Under the pieces are notes generated by a model. That model was not told the origin of the DNA and did no database searches. It worked only from the letters and a program-made list of their open reading frames with translations. Below, piece by piece: positions 43,749 to 45,858 of a stretch of DNA of 45,858 nt. Numbering within the stretch: position 1 is the stretch's first letter; each line of letters begins with the position of its first letter. This stretch comes from Anaerolineales bacterium HSG25 (GTDB taxonomy: Bacteria > Chloroflexota > Anaerolineae > 4572-78 > J111): contig JAUCGA010000037.1 in NCBI GenBank assembly GCA_030377865.1, positions 1-45,858 of the forward strand, given 5' to 3'. The position numbers and the translations under genes were made by a program.

Positions 43749-44272
43749 CTATTTCTTTTTGGCACTGGCAACCATGCCACCGCTACCTTCAATAATTTGC
43801 ACACATTCTTGACAAATAGGCCGACCTGCGGCCACAGCAATCACTTGGGTAACTCCAAGAAAATAAACCTCCCAAATGTCATGCCCGAATGTTGTTATCG
43901 GGCATCCATTTGTATGCAGAATGTGGATTCCCGCTAAAAGCATGCGGGAATGACATAGAGAATTTAATCAGTTTGGGAGATTTTAAAAGTTGGAACTGCC
44001 TTGCTCTTGGCCCATTCAACAATCTTCTTCTCTGCATGGCCTATGCCCGACACTACAATATCATCAGGTTGTAAAACCGCTCTCACGCCCGGACGTAAAT
44101 AGGCTCTTGGCTCACTCGTTCCAACGGCAACGTGCCTAATCTCATCCGAAGCCTCGACCACGCCTGCGGCCATGGTCACTCTGCCTTGTGAAGGCATGGG
44201 TAACGCCGCTTGTAGTGAGGTGGCACGTGCCTTGGCTATGGTTTCTGGTGCAGTGTAGATATCTTGGCTCAT
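43749..44272 (-). pseudogene. Zinc-dependent deaminase-fold gene, interrupted by an M1 element
   Basis: The N-terminal part (ATG 44272) reads MSQDIYTAPETIAKARATSL...DIVVSGIGHAEKKIVEWAKSK. The C-terminal part reads VIAVAAGRPICQECVQIIEG and ends at 43749. H-A-E and P-x-C-x-x-C are the two halves of the zinc site of cytidine-deaminase-like enzymes, including many polymorphic toxin deaminases. M1 copy e (43848-44000) lies between them. Removing the element and one TTG does not restore the frame exactly (one-base offset), so a small secondary change must exist. It is probably a toxin or modification enzyme with the downstream gene as partner. Confidence 0.78.
43848..44000 (-). mobile_element. M1 element copy e, inside the deaminase gene
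   Basis: 153 bp, the inverse of copy c with a single mismatch. It is flanked by TTG (43845-43847 and 44001-44003). It splits the deaminase gene between the codons for its H-A-E and C-x-x-C motifs. Confidence 0.92.
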
Positions 44273-44356
44273 TACCTATTTTCCTATTTTTTCAAAATGA
44301 CCCAAAATCATTCCTTTTTAGAGAGTATAAATTCACTCCCGTACCATGTCAAACCA

Positions 44357-44393
44357 AACAGCCCCACCGGCTATAAACCGGATGGGGCTGTTT
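44357..44393 (-). terminator. Terminator of the LRR gene
   Basis: AAACAGCCCCACCGG pairs with CCGGATGGGGCTGTTT around a short loop. It lies about 70 bp after the LRR stop codon. Confidence 0.8.
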
Positions 44394-44462
44394 GTCTGAT
44401 TGGATGGTTCGTTTTATGATAGGGCGAGACGATAACCGTCGCGGGATCAAATCCGTTAGGAT

Positions 44463-45509
44463 TTAGTCGGTTGGCGCTGACACGGGGCGGTTATCGTCAG
44501 GCTGAATGGACTGACCCGTGAGCCTGAGTTCACCAGCTTTCATCAATTTTTCTGCTTCGACTAACGGTGTCAATATCATCAGGGTGATAGCATCTACCTC
44601 AACACATCCAATCGGCCAGCGTGGTGGATGAGATGAGGCTGTGACATAAACCCAAAATCGCCATATAAGTGTTCCCTTAATTTGAACAAGTTTCGCTTTA
44701 TCGGCTATAACCATATTACCCATCCGCTCAATTAACCATTGATTTGCTTTACGGCGAGCTATTCGTTCACCAAAATCTGCCTGAACGATTTTGACCGAGC
44801 CTATTTCTTGGTATGTCAACGGATTACCCTGTAAGTCAATGTGGTTAATGTTACTGAGGTCTGGTGGAATTTGGGTTAACCGGTTATTTCCGATATCAAG
44901 CCTTTGCAAATTCACCAACTGCTCAAATACCGCAGGTAAACGACTTAATTGATTATCGAAAATTTCTAATGTTCTTAAATTAGTTAGTTGACCGATCTGT
45001 GGAGGTAACTCCGTTAAATTATTACTGTGAATACAGAGATATTGCAAACTAGTCAGTTGGCCTATTTCTGAGGGTAACTCTATTAACTGATTATCGCTGA
45101 GTTCAAAATGGGTTAATTGAGATAATTGACACATCTCAGGTGGTAATCTGATGAGGTCATTCTCACTAAGCTCCAAACGGCTGAGATTACTCAACTGACC
45201 AATCTCAGCCGGCAACTGTTTCAACTTATTCGTCCAGATGGTGAGCATGGTTAAGTTTGTTAACTGACCAATCTCAGCGGGTAATTCCGTCAATTTGTTA
45301 TAGTTGAGATCAAGTTCAACGAGGTTAGTTAACTGCCCAATTTCTGGCGGTAGCTCGGTCAACTCGTTCCAACTAAGATAGAGATGGGTTAAATGAGACA
45401 GTTGACCTATCTCAGCAGGCAGAGTGACCAAATCATATTCCATAAGGTTTAAGGTCGTTACCTTATCTCTGGCCGCTTGTTTGATTTGATGTAACGCTTC
45501 TTTATTCAT
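44463..45509 (-). CDS. Leucine-rich-repeat protein
   Basis: A 348-residue cytoplasmic protein from the ATG at 45509, which has GAGG 7 nt upstream (a GTG two codons earlier is less likely). After a short helix come nine to ten LRRs of 23 residues (about 20-235) with the consensus L-P-x-E-I-G-Q-L-T-N-L-x-x-L. The C-terminal 110 residues (from about IVQADFGERIARRKANQWLI) form a non-LRR domain with a hydrophobic WRFWVYVTASSHPPRWPIG and a proline-rich tail that is duplicated at the end of the deaminase locus. It is probably a protein-protein interaction module. Association with the deaminase pair is suggested by adjacency and the shared 3' sequence. Confidence 0.9.
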   Translation of the reverse strand: MNKEALHQIKQAARDKVTTLNLMEYDLVTLPAEIGQLSHLTHLYLSWNELTELPPEIGQLTNLVELDLNYNKLTELPAEIGQLTNLTMLTIWTNKLKQLPAEIGQLSNLSRLELSENDLIRLPPEMCQLSQLTHFELSDNQLIELPSEIGQLTSLQYLCIHSNNLTELPPQIGQLTNLRTLEIFDNQLSRLPAVFEQLVNLQRLDIGNNRLTQIPPDLSNINHIDLQGNPLTYQEIGSVKIVQADFGERIARRKANQWLIERMGNMVIADKAKLVQIKGTLIWRFWVYVTASSHPPRWPIGCVEVDAITLMILTPLVEAEKLMKAGELRLTGQSIQPDDNRPVSAPTD

Positions 45510-45595
45510 AAACACCTCACTGAATGTGCCCTGTCCTCGTCAAAATTACCCTTCTTGTTTCCTGCTCGTGCCATGTCAGTTAACATAACGCCTTC

Positions 45596-45737
45596 TTATG
45601 GCACAGTATAGCCGGTTCTTATCAATATTTCTAGAATTTCATCACTCAGTTCAGCCCCAATTTGCTCATAAAAATAGCCTTGATCCTTCAAATGCCAGAC
45701 AAGATTATCCAATTCTTTAGTCAAAGAATGATACTTA
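45596..45737 (-). pseudogene. 3' fragment of an unknown gene cut by a family D element
   Basis: A reading frame of about 47 codons ending with TAA at 45596 (KYHSLTKELDNLVWHLKDQG, then acidic helix, ending I-R-T-G-Y-T-V-P). It has coding-like composition but no start. It is cut exactly where a family D end (GGAATGGGGATTAAATAAG) begins at 45738. The 5' part would lie beyond the element and the window edge. Confidence 0.5.
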
Positions 45738-45858
45738 GGAATGGGGATTAAATAAGTTGCGCGTTTTCACATAAGAATGAATTCTTATGCTGACACGAGA
45801 AACCTGCTTAGGTAACTCCAAGAAAATAAACCTCCCAAATGTCATGCCCGAATGTTGT
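45738..45858. mobile_element. Family D element with a nested M1 element, truncated by window end
   Basis: The D end GGAATGGGGATTAAATAAGT follows TTA (45735-45737). A hairpin ATAAGAATGAATTCTTAT lies inside. At 45811 a new M1 copy starts after TTA, and its first 48 bp are identical to the corresponding end of copy e. The right ends lie outside the window. Confidence 0.75.

Overview
The window reads as a chromosomal segment of a Chloroflexota bacterium of moderate GC content. The assignment is an inference. It rests on two secreted proteins carrying the Y-L-P-L-V string that is common in exported Chloroflexota proteins, on the gene content, and on the heavy load of small interspersed palindromes. 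No rRNA, phage, CRISPR array or transposase gene is visible.

Layout. At 161-8511, all on the minus strand, trpB is followed by a D12-class adenine methyltransferase (GTGA overlap), a P-loop ATPase with a PD-(D/E)XK-like tail, a Septu-like pair (PtuA ATPase and PtuB HNH nuclease), a small unknown gene in GTGA overlap with ptuB, and then trpS. This is a defence-type cluster lying between two tryptophan genes. At 8996-9600 there is a MazEF-type toxin-antitoxin pair. At 9873-13774 there are serine-synthesis genes on the minus strand: serB, a regulatory-domain-less serA paralogue and a full-length serA. At 14030-18966 there is a branched-chain amino acid transporter, livHMGF, without its binding protein. 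It is followed by two tRNA-Ala genes and ilvE. At 21289-24781 there is a partner-switching signalling set: receiver, STAS antagonist, and a GAF-SpoIIE phosphatase with an HATPase domain. At 25094-27827 there are a LysM lipoprotein, a peptidase C26 amidotransferase and murI. At 27953-32023 there are two large secreted proteins, one with a thioester adhesin domain. Then come a rhodanese lipoprotein, a nitroreductase of iodotyrosine-deiodinase type, a cNMP-domain histidine kinase, a 983-residue FAD/Fe-S dehydrogenase, purA, a DUF92 membrane protein and a 56-residue small protein. The right end holds a broken deaminase/partner operon and a leucine-rich-repeat protein.

The strongest structural theme is a set of short non-autonomous mobile elements (MITE-like) filling most intergenic space. 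I could delimit several families by terminal inverted repeats and target-site duplications. M1 (GGCAGTTCC ends, 3-bp duplication, 110-159 bp, six copies), G (101 bp, two copies differing at 3 positions) and D (GGAAT ends, duplication usually TTA) share the 3-bp duplication and GG...CC termini. A has TGTAGTGGTCA ends and a 15-bp duplication. F has an 8-bp duplication and an empty site in this window. R is a long family built around a GACAGGATTAACA hairpin. Elements sit inside elements repeatedly. Several are inserted exactly at stop codons or at the foot of terminators, leaving the host gene intact. Two M1 copies instead interrupt the deaminase gene and its downstream partner, and removing one of them restores a perfect reading frame.

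The most promising leads are the trpB-methyltransferase-ATPase/nuclease-Septu array, the element-broken deaminase operon, the serA pair in which the long copy has lost a usually conserved substrate-site arginine, and the stop-codon insertion habit of the small elements. All functional names come from motif recognition by eye; no database search was possible.
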